The position numbers and the translations under genes are program-made. DNA of 64,000 nt from Pseudomonas fluvialis (GTDB lineage Bacteria > Pseudomonadota > Gammaproteobacteria > Pseudomonadales > Pseudomonadaceae): positions 62,001 to 126,000 of the forward strand of contig NZ_NMQV01000001.1 in the NCBI RefSeq assembly GCF_002234375.1, written 5' to 3'. Position 1 is the first letter of the stretch, and every line of letters begins with the position of its first letter. Of this stretch, positions 45,009-56,293 are shown one piece after another. Below the pieces are notes generated by a model. It worked only from the letters and a program-made list of their open reading frames with translations, was not told where the DNA came from and did not search any database.

Positions 45009-48000
45009 TCAGCGCCCCTTCACCACCAGCCAGTCCGCTGTCTCGCCGACGGCCTGCCATTGCGGGCGATACATCGATTCGACCTGCGGCGGCGGCACCC
45101 GATAACGCCCCGGCGTCACCGCCCGCGCCAGGTACAGCAGGTGGGTGGTGTCGTAGCTGTCGACATCCACCGCGGCGACGTAGCGATCAGCACGGTATTC
45201 CTGGTGGCGAATGCGCGCGTTCTGCATCTTCTCCTGCCAGTCACGCAGGTTGCTCGCGGCATCCTCCAGGGACGCCGAGCTGCCGGCCAGATTCTGGTTC
45301 TCCAGCTCCAGGCCCGCCGGCAGCAGGTCGACCACCAGCGCATCGGGGACGCGCTGCTCGGCACGTACCGCCAGATGCACCAGCACCAGGTCACCACTGC
45401 GCAGCTGCTCCAGCTGCAGCGGCTGGCCATCCAGGCCGTAGTACTCGCGTTCGATGCTCAGCGTATCGCCACCGGCCGCCGGCGCCTGACGCGGATAACC
45501 GGACAGGCTGAGCTGCTGGTAAACCGCCTGTTCGCCCGCCTGGCTAAGGCGCCACGGCGCTTGCAGCCAGTCGCCCTGCAAGGTCACGCCGGCTTCGGCA
45601 GGGCTGAACTGGCGCTGCCGTTCGCCGGCCTGCAAGCTGACCTGCCAGCTGCCTTCAGGACGATCCAGCAGACGCCGTCCGGCCAGGAACAGCGCATTGC
45701 GCTCCTGGGTCGACCAGTACTCGCTGCGTACCGCGCGCTGCGACAGCTGCAGCAGCCGCTGCTCCAGGTCGTCGCCCAGGCCATGTTCCTCGCGCAGCGC
45801 TAGGCTCAGCGCTTCGTCGCGCAGTTCGCTGCCGTAGTCCCCCAGCCAGTCACGCGCCGGTCGGCGAATCGCCTGGCTGGCGAGCAGCGCCTGCTCGGCA
45901 CGCGGCGCGTCGCCCATCGCCTTGAGCGCCGCGGCCAGGTGTACCAGCGGCAGTCCGGAACGTGCATCGCTGCGCCGCTCGAACAGCGAACGCAGCGCGC
46001 CCAGCGGTGCCTGCTGGCTGCGCGACAGGACATAGCCGGCATAGGCCTGCACGGCAAAGCGGCTATGTTCCAGGCTGTCGCTATAGTGCAGATCGATCAG
46101 TTGGCGCTCCTGCAGGTAGCGCAGCAGGCGCGCATTGGCGCGCTGCAGGGCCTCGGCCGGCACGGCAAAGCCCTGCTCGCGGGCGCGCAGGAGGAAGTCG
46201 GTGACATAGGCGGTCAGCCAGTACTCTTCCTCGCCATCGCTGCTCCACAGGGCAAAGCTGCCGTTGTGGCGCTGCATGCCGAGCAGGCGTTCGATACCCA
46301 GTTCGATCTTGCGCTGCCGCTCAGACTCCGCTTCCACGCTGATACCCAGGCGGGCCATGGCCTTGGCATCGGCATACAACGAGGGATACAAACCGCTGGT
46401 GGTCTGTTCGAGGCAGCCGTAGGGATAGGCTTGCAGGGCGCGAATCTGCTCGCCCAGGTTGAGCGGCGGACGGCTCGACAACTGCAGCACGGCCTGCAGG
46501 CCGGCAGGCTCGAAAGCCTCCAGCTGCGCCGGGCTGAGCTCGAAGGGCTGCTCGGCCTTGAGTACCGCGAGGTGCTGGCGGGTCACGGCCGCATAGGCCG
46601 GGCGCACGCCCAGCGTCCACTGCCGGCTGAACGGCGCGGCGGGCTCTCCGGGCAGCTGCAGGTTGTCGACGCGCACCGCCAGCGTGCCACTACCGAAGCC
46701 ACCGCCCGCCTGCACCTGCAGCGGCAGGGTCAGGCGCTGGCCGGCCGCCAGTTCGACACGCTGACGCGTGTTGCCAAGCAGTTGCAGCAGGCCATCGGCT
46801 GACAGCTCGACCTCCAGCTGCTGCGCCTGCCCGCTGAGGTTACTGAGATCCAGGGCCAGCTCGCTGCGGTCACCACCGGCCAGGAAGCGCGGCATCGACA
46901 GCTCGGCAATCAGCGGCGCGGCGACCAGCGTCTTGCCTTCAGCCATGCCGTACTCCTCGTCGTTCCAGGCCTGCACCATCAGGCGCAGCTCGCCATTGAA
47001 ATCGGCAATGTCCAGGCTCAGTTCCGCTTCGCCCTGGGCATCCAGGCGCACCGCCTGGCTCTGCTCGGCGACGATGGTCACGCTAGTGGGCGGGCGCTTG
47101 CCGCCACCGGCCAGCGCGGCGTCACCGCCAAAGGCCAGACTGGCGGCACGTCCCTGACCGACTTCGATCAACTGGTCGTAGACGTCCAGCTGGTCGAGGC
47201 CGTAGGCCTTGCGCCCGAAGAAGGCCTGGAAGGGATCGGGCGTGGCGTATTGGGTGATGTTGAGGATGCCGACATCCACCGCAGCCAGCAGCACGCGCAC
47301 CTCACTGGGCAGCGAGCCATCGGCACGCTGCGCCTTGATGCGCACCTTGAGCGGCTGCAGCGGACGCATGCGCTCGGGCGCCTGCACGCTGAGCGCCAGC
47401 TTGCGCTGCTCACGGGCCAGCGGCAGGTGCAGCAGGCCAACCGCACGCTTGGGCGTGACCTGCGCCTTGCGCTCGCCGGGACGCACCACCAGCGCACTCA
47501 GGTACAGGTCATGACGTGCCCAGTCGGCACTGATCGGCACCGTGAAGGTCTTGCCTTCGGCCGGCACCTCGATGCTCTGCCACCACAGCGGGCCATCCGC
47601 CGACTCGACCAGCAGGTAGCCCTTGCCGGCACTCGGCGGGGTGAGGGTGACCCGAGCCTCGTCGCCACCGGCATAGGCCGGCTTGTCCAGCGCCAGCTTG
47701 ACCTGGTCGGGACGCACCGCGCCGCCCTCGGCGTTGTCCTGCCAGCGGTAACCCGCCCAGAAACGCAGGCTGCTGACCAAGCCGCTGTGCATGTCCTGCA
47801 CTTCCAGGCGGTAGGGTCCCCACTCCACCGGCACGCTGACTTTCGCCGTGCCGCCGGCGGGCACGCTCAGGCTGTCTTCGCTGAGGGTGATGAAGCGCTC
47901 GTTGTAGCGCTGGGTCCAGCCATCACTGTCGGAATGGTTCCAGTAGTAATCGCGCTGCTCGCGGATCAGCCGCACGCGCAGCTGGTCACTGGCCAGCTTG

Positions 48001-49913
48001 TTGCCGGCGACATCGGCCAGCAGCACCTCGAACTCAGCCTGACTGTCGGCATCCACCTCTTCGCCATCGAACAGTGCACGCAGCCCCGGCAGGCGCTCGG
48101 CCGGCCAGACCGGCTGCAGCAGACGACGGGTCAGCGGACGGCCGCCGGACTCCTGCAGACTGGCCTGGAGGATCAGCTGGACAGGCGAGCGGACCTCCTG
48201 CCACTGGCTATCGATACTCAGCCGTGCTTCCCCCTGGCTATCCAGGCTGGTTTCTTCCAGCTCCAGGTCCTGGCTCAGCTCACTTTCGGTCAGCGAACCG
48301 AACTGGAAACCCGGCAGGCTGGCTACCGCCTCGCGCAGCGGACGCACGAAGAGCTGCCCGGAAACACGGTTACCACTAGCCGGCGCACCGTACAGGTAAC
48401 GTCCGCTGAGCTGGAACTCGGCGTTCTGCTGGGGGCTCAGGGGTTGCTCGCTGCCACGGATATCCAGGGCCAGGCGCTCGGGCAGGAAGTCTTCGACCAG
48501 GAATTCATAGCGTTGCTGCTGGCCATCACCGAGATCGAAACGCAGCTGCCAGCGGCCGGTTGGTGCCTCTTCGGCGAGCGGCAGGCGGTACTGATAGAGG
48601 CCACTGTCATCGGCCTGCCAGACAAAGCTGCGGCTCAGTTGCTGGTCGGGACGCCACAGCTCCACGGCAATCGGCGAGGCCTCGCCGGCGCGACCATCGC
48701 GATCACGCAGCAGGCCGTTGAGCAGCACGGTTTCCCCGGGACGATAGAGATCGCGCGGACCGAATACGAAGAACTGGCGCGGTAGTGCCGGCGCCCCGCC
48801 AATGGCGAACTCGGCGAGATCGAGCGCCGCGCCCTGCAGGTTGAGCAGGCTGGTCTGGCCATCCTGGGTCGCCAGCAACAGGCGCGCCGGCTTGCTCAGC
48901 GGCAACTGGGCATGCCCCTGGCTATCACTGACGGCCTCGGCCAGTTGGTTGCCCTGTTCGTCGAGCAGTTGCAGATGCACCTTGCCCAGCGGCTTGCCGC
49001 CCTGCAGCGCCTGGGCAAACACATCCAGCGCCTGGCGACTGCGATGCACCGACAGACCAATGTCACTCAGGGTGAACAGGGTCGCCGGCATGCTGTAGTC
49101 GTACTGTCCGGAGCGGCGCATCACCGCCAGGTACACTCCCGGCTCCTGCAGCGGCTCAATACCGGCCATCGGCAGCCAGAGCGTTTCCCGGGTATTGCGT
49201 GCCGGCTGCAGGTCGAAGCGCCCGGCATACACCAGCTCGGCCATCTTCAGCAGTTCACGCGACTCCCAGAGGTCGAGGCTGCTGCTGCGTCCCCAGCGAC
49301 TGACGAAGCGCGGAAGCTGCTCCTGGCGCACCCGAAAGAATTCCACATCGATACGCGGCACATTCAGCGCGATCACCGGCAAGCCCTCGCCAAGCCGCGT
49401 CGGCAGCAACGAGCCACGGCTGGCAAAGCCCACGCTGGGCTGCAGATCGCGGGTTTCCAGGCGATGCTCCTGCTCCTTGCCCAGGCGCTGGCCGTTAACG
49501 CCACGCAGCCCGCCATCCACGGTAAGCACCAGCTTGCGCTTGGGCTCCAGCGGACGCAGGCGCAACTCCATCAGGTTGTCGCTCAGCTCCCAGGCGCCAT
49601 CGACCTTGCCGGCCACGCTGTCGACCAGGTGCAGCCGCTCGGCAAAGGGCTGCTCGGGGTCGAGGGGAATATTGAAGGTCAGGTTCAGCGTGCTGGCGCC
49701 ATCGCGCTGCACTTCCGCGACATCCGCCAGACGCAGTGCCTGGCCGGCATAGCGCTCGGCCAGCGCCGGCAGGTCACGGTTTGCCTGGCGCGCACTGGGT
49801 GCACTGGACGCCACCGGGGCCACGGCACTGACACTGGCTTTTTCCGAGGTAGAAGAATCACAGCCGCTGAGCAGGCTCAGCAGCAAGGCCAAAAGCAATC
49901 CCTTGTTCGGCAT
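45009..49913 (-). CDS. yfhM: Bacterial alpha-2-macroglobulin lipoprotein
   Basis: A 1634-residue lipoprotein with lipobox LLSGC (Cys18). Asp at +2 predicts inner-membrane retention facing the periplasm. It holds the MG domains of the A2M family (A2M_N region near 380-480, A2M near 1000). The thioester motif CLEQ sits at about residue 1166 in YGCLEQTTSG. The thioester-domain helices follow, then a C-terminal receptor-like domain. The protein is thought to trap proteases that enter the periplasm, with covalent capture by the thioester. It is followed by pbpC, the usual partner. Length is normal and no frameshift is seen. Confidence 0.93.
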   Translation of the reverse strand: MPNKGLLLALLLSLLSGCDSSTSEKASVSAVAPVASSAPSARQANRDLPALAERYAGQALRLADVAEVQRDGASTLNLTFNIPLDPEQPFAERLHLVDSVAGKVDGAWELSDNLMELRLRPLEPKRKLVLTVDGGLRGVNGQRLGKEQEHRLETRDLQPSVGFASRGSLLPTRLGEGLPVIALNVPRIDVEFFRVRQEQLPRFVSRWGRSSSLDLWESRELLKMAELVYAGRFDLQPARNTRETLWLPMAGIEPLQEPGVYLAVMRRSGQYDYSMPATLFTLSDIGLSVHRSRQALDVFAQALQGGKPLGKVHLQLLDEQGNQLAEAVSDSQGHAQLPLSKPARLLLATQDGQTSLLNLQGAALDLAEFAIGGAPALPRQFFVFGPRDLYRPGETVLLNGLLRDRDGRAGEASPIAVELWRPDQQLSRSFVWQADDSGLYQYRLPLAEEAPTGRWQLRFDLGDGQQQRYEFLVEDFLPERLALDIRGSEQPLSPQQNAEFQLSGRYLYGAPASGNRVSGQLFVRPLREAVASLPGFQFGSLTESELSQDLELEETSLDSQGEARLSIDSQWQEVRSPVQLILQASLQESGGRPLTRRLLQPVWPAERLPGLRALFDGEEVDADSQAEFEVLLADVAGNKLASDQLRVRLIREQRDYYWNHSDSDGWTQRYNERFITLSEDSLSVPAGGTAKVSVPVEWGPYRLEVQDMHSGLVSSLRFWAGYRWQDNAEGGAVRPDQVKLALDKPAYAGGDEARVTLTPPSAGKGYLLVESADGPLWWQSIEVPAEGKTFTVPISADWARHDLYLSALVVRPGERKAQVTPKRAVGLLHLPLAREQRKLALSVQAPERMRPLQPLKVRIKAQRADGSLPSEVRVLLAAVDVGILNITQYATPDPFQAFFGRKAYGLDQLDVYDQLIEVGQGRAASLAFGGDAALAGGGKRPPTSVTIVAEQSQAVRLDAQGEAELSLDIADFNGELRLMVQAWNDEEYGMAEGKTLVAAPLIAELSMPRFLAGGDRSELALDLSNLSGQAQQLEVELSADGLLQLLGNTRQRVELAAGQRLTLPLQVQAGGGFGSGTLAVRVDNLQLPGEPAAPFSRQWTLGVRPAYAAVTRQHLAVLKAEQPFELSPAQLEAFEPAGLQAVLQLSSRPPLNLGEQIRALQAYPYGCLEQTTSGLYPSLYADAKAMARLGISVEAESERQRKIELGIERLLGMQRHNGSFALWSSDGEEEYWLTAYVTDFLLRAREQGFAVPAEALQRANARLLRYLQERQLIDLHYSDSLEHSRFAVQAYAGYVLSRSQQAPLGALRSLFERRSDARSGLPLVHLAAALKAMGDAPRAEQALLASQAIRRPARDWLGDYGSELRDEALSLALREEHGLGDDLEQRLLQLSQRAVRSEYWSTQERNALFLAGRRLLDRPEGSWQVSLQAGERQRQFSPAEAGVTLQGDWLQAPWRLSQAGEQAVYQQLSLSGYPRQAPAAGGDTLSIEREYYGLDGQPLQLEQLRSGDLVLVHLAVRAEQRVPDALVVDLLPAGLELENQNLAGSSASLEDAASNLRDWQEKMQNARIRHQEYRADRYVAAVDVDSYDTTHLLYLARAVTPGRYRVPPPQVESMYRPQWQAVGETADWLVVKGR

Positions 49914-50003
49914 GGGGGCTCCAGCAGGCGCGGATTAGGAAGGACGACAGCCGCCTGAGACCGGCGCCGCGGGAAATGCTTCCCGCACTGGCCGGGCAGA
50001 CAG

Positions 50004-50049
50004 AAAAAACCCCGGCACTATAGCCCAGGCCACGTTGGGGCAACGTGGC
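50004..50049 (-). terminator. Hairpin and T-run between speA and the alpha-2-macroglobulin gene
   Basis: GCCACGTT and AACGTGGC form an 8-bp stem (50029-50049). A six-T run on the minus strand lies 20 bases further on. A second fold, CCCC plus GGC pairing with GCC plus GGGG directly before the T-run, would be mutually exclusive with the first. It is a likely speA terminator, possibly switchable. Confidence 0.35.
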
Positions 50050-50115
50050 ACGCCCAGCAAAATCCGCGACGCCCTGCCCTGCCAGACAGCACAGTCACCG
50101 GCTCGGGGCCGGGGC

Positions 50116-52029
<1,914 letters not shown>

Positions 52030-52125
52030 CGCAATCTCCTGTCAATGAGGCAAGGTGCCGGCCCGGTGGGCAGCATGATGAAACGGATAGATGAACAGCC
52101 GTGTGACACGGCCGTATGCGGCCGA

Positions 52126-52497
52126 TCAGCCGCCGGATTTGCGGGCCTTGAAGCCGCGCCTGGCCAACTCTTCGAGCAACAGCTCGACCTTGTCACCCTG
52201 GATCTCGATGACCCCGTCCTTGAGCCCGCCACCACAGCCGCAACGCTGTTTGAGCGCACTAGCCAGGGCCTTGAGTTCGCTATCGGCCAGCGGCACACCG
52301 CTGATGGTGGTAACCGTCTTGCCGCCACGCCCCTTGGTTTCCCGGCGCACCCGGACGATGCCATCACCAACCGGACGCTGCACCTCGGCGCAGCGACAGG
52401 CGTCCTGCGGCTGACTGCACGCCGGACAATGCCGCCCCGCGTCCGTGGAGTAAACCAGCCCACCCAGGGCTGACAATGACGAAGCTTTCTTGACCAC
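52126..52497 (-). CDS. yciH: SUI1/eIF1-like translation factor (YciH family)
   Basis: A 123-residue protein. An N-terminal zinc-ribbon-like stretch (HCPACSQPQDACRC) precedes the SUI1 domain (VRRETKGRGGKTVTTISG, KQRCGCGGGLKDGVIEIQGD). Bacterial YciH can affect initiation-codon choice in vitro; its role in cells is unclear. The start is a GTG at 52497 with TGAGGA before it, which gives the length usual for Pseudomonas. The longer upstream frame is rejected. Confidence 0.88.
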   Translation of the reverse strand: MVKKASSLSALGGLVYSTDAGRHCPACSQPQDACRCAEVQRPVGDGIVRVRRETKGRGGKTVTTISGVPLADSELKALASALKQRCGCGGGLKDGVIEIQGDKVELLLEELARRGFKARKSGG

Positions 52498-52722
52498 CGG
52501 CTTTTCCTCAGTAGGGGTCAGGACAGGCAGGCCCCGCTCGGCCAGGGGCAACGCCACGAAGGCCGTGGCGCATCAGGCCAGACCGTGAAGGCCGCGCAGT
52601 GTAAGGGCAAAGCCATACCCTGCTAAGTGGCAAATTGCGCCATCCAGCGACGGATTGGCGACCTTGTGCAGCATAGCCCACAGGCTCACCGCAAATACTG
52701 CACAAGCCCCGCGCAATGCGCC

Positions 52723-53256
52723 TTAAGCATGTGCCAGGTAACGCTGCAAGGCCTGCAGCGAATCCGGGCAATAGGGGCGCTGACGGGCGTCCTGCAGGAC
52801 CTGCTCGGTTGCCAGGAAGCAGGCTTCCAGCACCTCTTCCGGCTGCAGGCTGAGCGGCGCATCGGAAACGCAGGAATACACGGCGCACCACAGCCGGTTG
52901 CCTGGCTGATCGAAGAAAAAGCGCCCATGCTCGGCCAGCGCAACGTCACGAATGCCCAGCTCCTCGGCCAACTCACGGGCAGCCGACTCGGCATAGCTCT
53001 CCGCAGCTCCCACCATGCCGCCGGCGGCCGCATCCCAATAGCCGGGATACACGGCTTTGCTCAGGCTGCGCCGGTGCACGCAGAGGTGTCCGGCACTGTT
53101 GAACAGCAGGATGAAGGTACCGCGGCCGATTAGCCCACGTTCACGCAACTCGGCACGCGGCAGGCCGCCAAGCAAGCGATCCTGCTCGTCGACCCAGGCG
53201 ATCAGCTCGGCATCCGAGGCAGCGCGATGCGCCGCCTCACGGGCGCTGATGACCAT
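52723..53256 (-). CDS. Nudix hydrolase, YfcD-like
   Basis: A 177-residue protein with a complete Nudix box: GMVGAAESYAESAARELAEELGI follows G-x5-E-x7-REuxEExGu. The N-terminal segment ELIAWVDEQDRLLGGLPRAEL and FNSAGHLCVHRRSLSKAVYPGYWD resemble YfcD/isopentenyl-diphosphate isomerase-like members. Substrate unknown. Its ATG shares one base with the stop of the DUF2333 gene, so translation is coupled. Confidence 0.87.
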   Translation of the reverse strand: MVISAREAAHRAASDAELIAWVDEQDRLLGGLPRAELRERGLIGRGTFILLFNSAGHLCVHRRSLSKAVYPGYWDAAAGGMVGAAESYAESAARELAEELGIRDVALAEHGRFFFDQPGNRLWCAVYSCVSDAPLSLQPEEVLEACFLATEQVLQDARQRPYCPDSLQALQRYLAHA

Positions 53257-54320
53257 CAGCCCTGGCTCAGCAAGGTGCGCAGTTCGATGATCGCGGCGTT
53301 GGCGCGGGAGATGTAGTTGGCCATCACCAGCGAGTGGTTGGCCAGCACGCCGTAGCCACTGCCATTGAGCACCATGGGGCTCCACAACGGCTCCTGGGCA
53401 GCCTCCAGCTCACGAATGATCTGCCGCAGGCTGACCGTGGCATTTTTCTTGGCCAGCACGTCGGCAAAGTCCACCTCGATGGCGCGCAGGAAGTGCGCCA
53501 GCGCCCAGGCCTGACCACGCGCCTCGTAGAACACATTGTCGATCTGCAGCCAGGGCGTCTTGACCCGCTGCTCGGCAGCCATCTGTTCGGCCTGCGCCGA
53601 AGCGCTCTCCACCGCATCGGTGTTCAGGCGCACGCGGCCAACGCTGGCCGACAGGCGCTGCGACAGCGAGCCCAGGCGCGTGGCGACATCGCCCAGCCAG
53701 TTATTGAGGTTGTCGGCACGGCTATAGAAGCGCGCATTGGCCTCGCTGGGATCGGCCAGGCGCGCCTGGAAGCGCTCCAGCGCCTGGATGCCTTCGGCAT
53801 ACTCAGCCTCCGAGGCCGGCAGCGCCCAGCTCTTGTTGTCGAAATTGAAGCGCGGCTCGGCCTTGGCCAGGTCCGGGTCCTCGGTGGACTGGGTTTGCGA
53901 ACGGGCGAAGTCCTTGCGCAGGGCACGCGACAGGTCACGCACCTGTACCAGCACGCCGTATTCCCAGTTGGGCATGTTGTCCAGCCACAGGCCGGGCGGC
54001 GCCAGGTCGTTGCTCAGGTAGCCACCCGGCTTGCCGAGCAAGGTATTGGCCACCTGCTTGAGGGTTTCCACCGTGGTGTAGCCATTGACCAGACGACGCT
54101 GCGCCTGTTCCGCCGCGGCTTGCGCCTGCTGCTGCACCGGGAAGGCAGCCGGCTCCTGGCTCCAGTACCAGCCCACCAGCAAGGCCGCCAGCAGGTACAG
54201 GCCCAGCGTCAGGCCCAGCGCGCGACTGAGCCAGGCGCCGCCCAGATAGCTGCGCACATCATCCAGCGAGTCCTCGACCCGGTCGCGCGCCGCGGTGGAG
54301 CGCTTCATCCAGTCAAACAT
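53256..54320 (-). CDS. DUF2333 family membrane-anchored protein
   Basis: A 354-residue protein with one membrane helix at about 31-51 (LSRALGLTLGLYLLAALLVGWYW) and a large, mostly helical periplasmic part ending in YISRANAAIIELRTLL. It is conserved in Pseudomonas next to gcbA; function unknown. The ATG at 54320 follows AAGGAA. A longer upstream frame crosses the divergent promoter region and is rejected. Confidence 0.82.
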   Translation of the reverse strand: MFDWMKRSTAARDRVEDSLDDVRSYLGGAWLSRALGLTLGLYLLAALLVGWYWSQEPAAFPVQQQAQAAAEQAQRRLVNGYTTVETLKQVANTLLGKPGGYLSNDLAPPGLWLDNMPNWEYGVLVQVRDLSRALRKDFARSQTQSTEDPDLAKAEPRFNFDNKSWALPASEAEYAEGIQALERFQARLADPSEANARFYSRADNLNNWLGDVATRLGSLSQRLSASVGRVRLNTDAVESASAQAEQMAAEQRVKTPWLQIDNVFYEARGQAWALAHFLRAIEVDFADVLAKKNATVSLRQIIRELEAAQEPLWSPMVLNGSGYGVLANHSLVMANYISRANAAIIELRTLLSQG

Positions 54321-54501
54321 GGCAATTCCTTCAGGTTCGGTGAGCAGAGCATCGACCCGGTCGCGGACAGACACCGGGCAGTTGACGCACTATAAGCCAA
54401 GGCACGCTGCCAGGCAGCGCCTGCATGATGGCTTAGCCGAACAATCTGCTCAGTTGCACAGGTTTTTCGACAACAGGATGTAAACAGAGTAGAAACGGCA
54501 A

Positions 54502-54529
54502 TTGCCTGGCGCCAATAAGCTGATAGCAT
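54502..54529 (+). promoter_or_regulatory. Candidate promoter for gcbA
   Basis: TTGCCT and TAGCAT are separated by 16 bp, about 45 bp before the ATG, in the 254-bp gap divergent to the DUF2333 gene. Both hexamers are moderate matches. Confidence 0.4.
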
Positions 54530-54574
54530 CGCGCCATCACCGGAGTCAGACAGACCAGGGACAGCCTGCCAGAC

Positions 54575-56185
54575 ATGAGCGAGCACGAAGACCAGAGCGA
54601 CCGCCTCAAGCAGCACTTTGCCCAGCGCGTGATCAACCAGGCGCGCCAGGTACTGGAAGTGTGGCAACGCCTGCAGCGCAACGCCTGGTCCAAGCAGGAA
54701 ATGGACGAGCTGCAGGAGGGCAACCAGCGCCTGCTGCGCTATGCCGAGCGCTTCGAACAGCCCGAACACTGCCAGATCGCCGAGGGCATCGAGCAGTGCC
54801 TGCAGGGCGTGGCCGCCAACCGCAACCGCCTGTCCAGCGAACTGATCTGCGAGCTCAACCAGCTCATGCAGCGCCTCTCACGCACCGGCCTGCGGCATGG
54901 CGACCAGTTTGAACAGACCAGCCTGCCGCCGCTGCGCAAGCCGGTCTACCTGGCCCTGCAGGACAACGAACGACGCCTGCGCCTGGAACAGCAACTGAGC
55001 TCCTACGGACTGATTGCCCAAGGCTGCCCGGACAGCCAGGCCTTCCGCCAGGCCATGGCCGCCCGCCACCCGCTGGCCATCCTCATGGAAGTGGACTTTG
55101 CCGGCGAAAAGCAGGGCCTGCTGCTCGCCGAGGAGGCACAGCAGGGCCTCGAGCAACGCATCCCCGTGCTGTTTTTCAGCGAGCAGGACAGCGATACCGC
55201 TACCCGCCTGCAGGCCGTACGCGCCGGCGGACTGGACTTCTACTGCAACAGCCTGGACGCCTCGACCATCCTCGAACGGGTCGAGCAATTCAGCCACACC
55301 GCGCATTACGAGCCTTTCAAGGTACTGATCATCGATGACTCGCGCGCCCAGGTGACGCACACCGAGATGGTCCTGAACAGCGCCGGCATCGTCACCCGCA
55401 CCCTCACCGAGCCGCTGGAAGCGCTGGACGTACTGGCCGATTTCAATCCCGAGCTGATCATTCTCGACATGTATATGCCCGGCTGCGTGGGCACCGAACT
55501 GGCCAAGGTGATTCGCCAGCACGAGCGCTACGTAAGCATTCCGATCATCTATCTGTCCGCCGAGGACGATCTGGAGAAGCAGCTGGATGCGATGAGCGAG
55601 GGCGGTGACGACTTCCTCACCAAGCCGATCAAGCCCCGCCACCTGATCGCCACTGTGCGCACCCGCGCGACGCGCGCACGCAGCCTGCAAGCACGCATGG
55701 TGCGCGACAGCCTGACCGGCCTGTACAACCACACGCACACCCTGCAACTGCTCGAAGATGCCCGCCTGCGGGCTACCCGCGACGGCCAGCCACTGTGCTT
55801 CGCCATGCTCGACATCGACCACTTCAAGAAGGTCAACGACAGCTACGGACACCCCATGGGCGACCGGGTGATCAAGAGCCTGGCGCTGTTCCTCAAACAG
55901 CGCCTGCGCAAGACCGACCACATTGGCCGCTATGGCGGTGAAGAGTTCGCCGTGGTACTGCCGGATACCGAGCTGGAGGCCGCGCAGCGGGTCCTCGACG
56001 AGATCCGCCGGCGCTTTGCGGAAATCCACTACCCGGCACAACCCGAAGACCTCTCCTGTACCTTCAGCGGTGGCATTGCCCTGCTCCGCCCAGGCGAGGA
56101 CGCGCAGAGCCTGTCCAAGCGCGCCGACGAGGCGCTGTACCAGGCCAAGCACGGCGGGCGCAACCAGATTGCCTGCGCTGAGTAG
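54575..56185 (+). CDS. gcbA: Response-regulator diguanylate cyclase GcbA
   Basis: A 536-residue soluble protein. An N-terminal helical HPt-like region (about 1-100) is followed by a degenerate receiver (about 115-240) with Glu172 where the phosphorylated Asp should be. A canonical receiver (about 250-370) has Asp298 in IILDMYMPG, and GGDEF spans about 375-535. GGEEF is at 454-458 with an RKTD I-site five residues before it. The layout and the DUF2333-gcbA-ctpL-dsbD order match PA4842-PA4845. GcbA in Pseudomonas raises cyclic-di-GMP and promotes initial attachment. There is no strong Shine-Dalgarno before the ATG. Confidence 0.88.
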   Translation: MSEHEDQSDRLKQHFAQRVINQARQVLEVWQRLQRNAWSKQEMDELQEGNQRLLRYAERFEQPEHCQIAEGIEQCLQGVAANRNRLSSELICELNQLMQRLSRTGLRHGDQFEQTSLPPLRKPVYLALQDNERRLRLEQQLSSYGLIAQGCPDSQAFRQAMAARHPLAILMEVDFAGEKQGLLLAEEAQQGLEQRIPVLFFSEQDSDTATRLQAVRAGGLDFYCNSLDASTILERVEQFSHTAHYEPFKVLIIDDSRAQVTHTEMVLNSAGIVTRTLTEPLEALDVLADFNPELIILDMYMPGCVGTELAKVIRQHERYVSIPIIYLSAEDDLEKQLDAMSEGGDDFLTKPIKPRHLIATVRTRATRARSLQARMVRDSLTGLYNHTHTLQLLEDARLRATRDGQPLCFAMLDIDHFKKVNDSYGHPMGDRVIKSLALFLKQRLRKTDHIGRYGGEEFAVVLPDTELEAAQRVLDEIRRRFAEIHYPAQPEDLSCTFSGGIALLRPGEDAQSLSKRADEALYQAKHGGRNQIACAE

Positions 56186-56227
56186 GCATGGCGGCCATTG
56201 GCCATCTTTTTCAGCGTCAAGCAGTCG

Positions 56228-56245
56228 TCGTCACAAAACTGACAC
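56228..56245 (+). promoter_or_regulatory. Candidate Pho box upstream of ctpL
   Basis: TCGTCACAAAACTGACAC matches 13 of 18 positions of the E. coli PhoB consensus, with its two half-sites 11 bp apart. A TAACCT -10-like hexamer begins 10 bp downstream, as in PhoB-activated promoters. It is 49 bp before the ctpL start. Confidence 0.45.
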
Positions 56246-56293
56246 AGCAGCGCAATAACCTGCCGCCATTCCCTGCCGCGGTCGATTGCTGCC

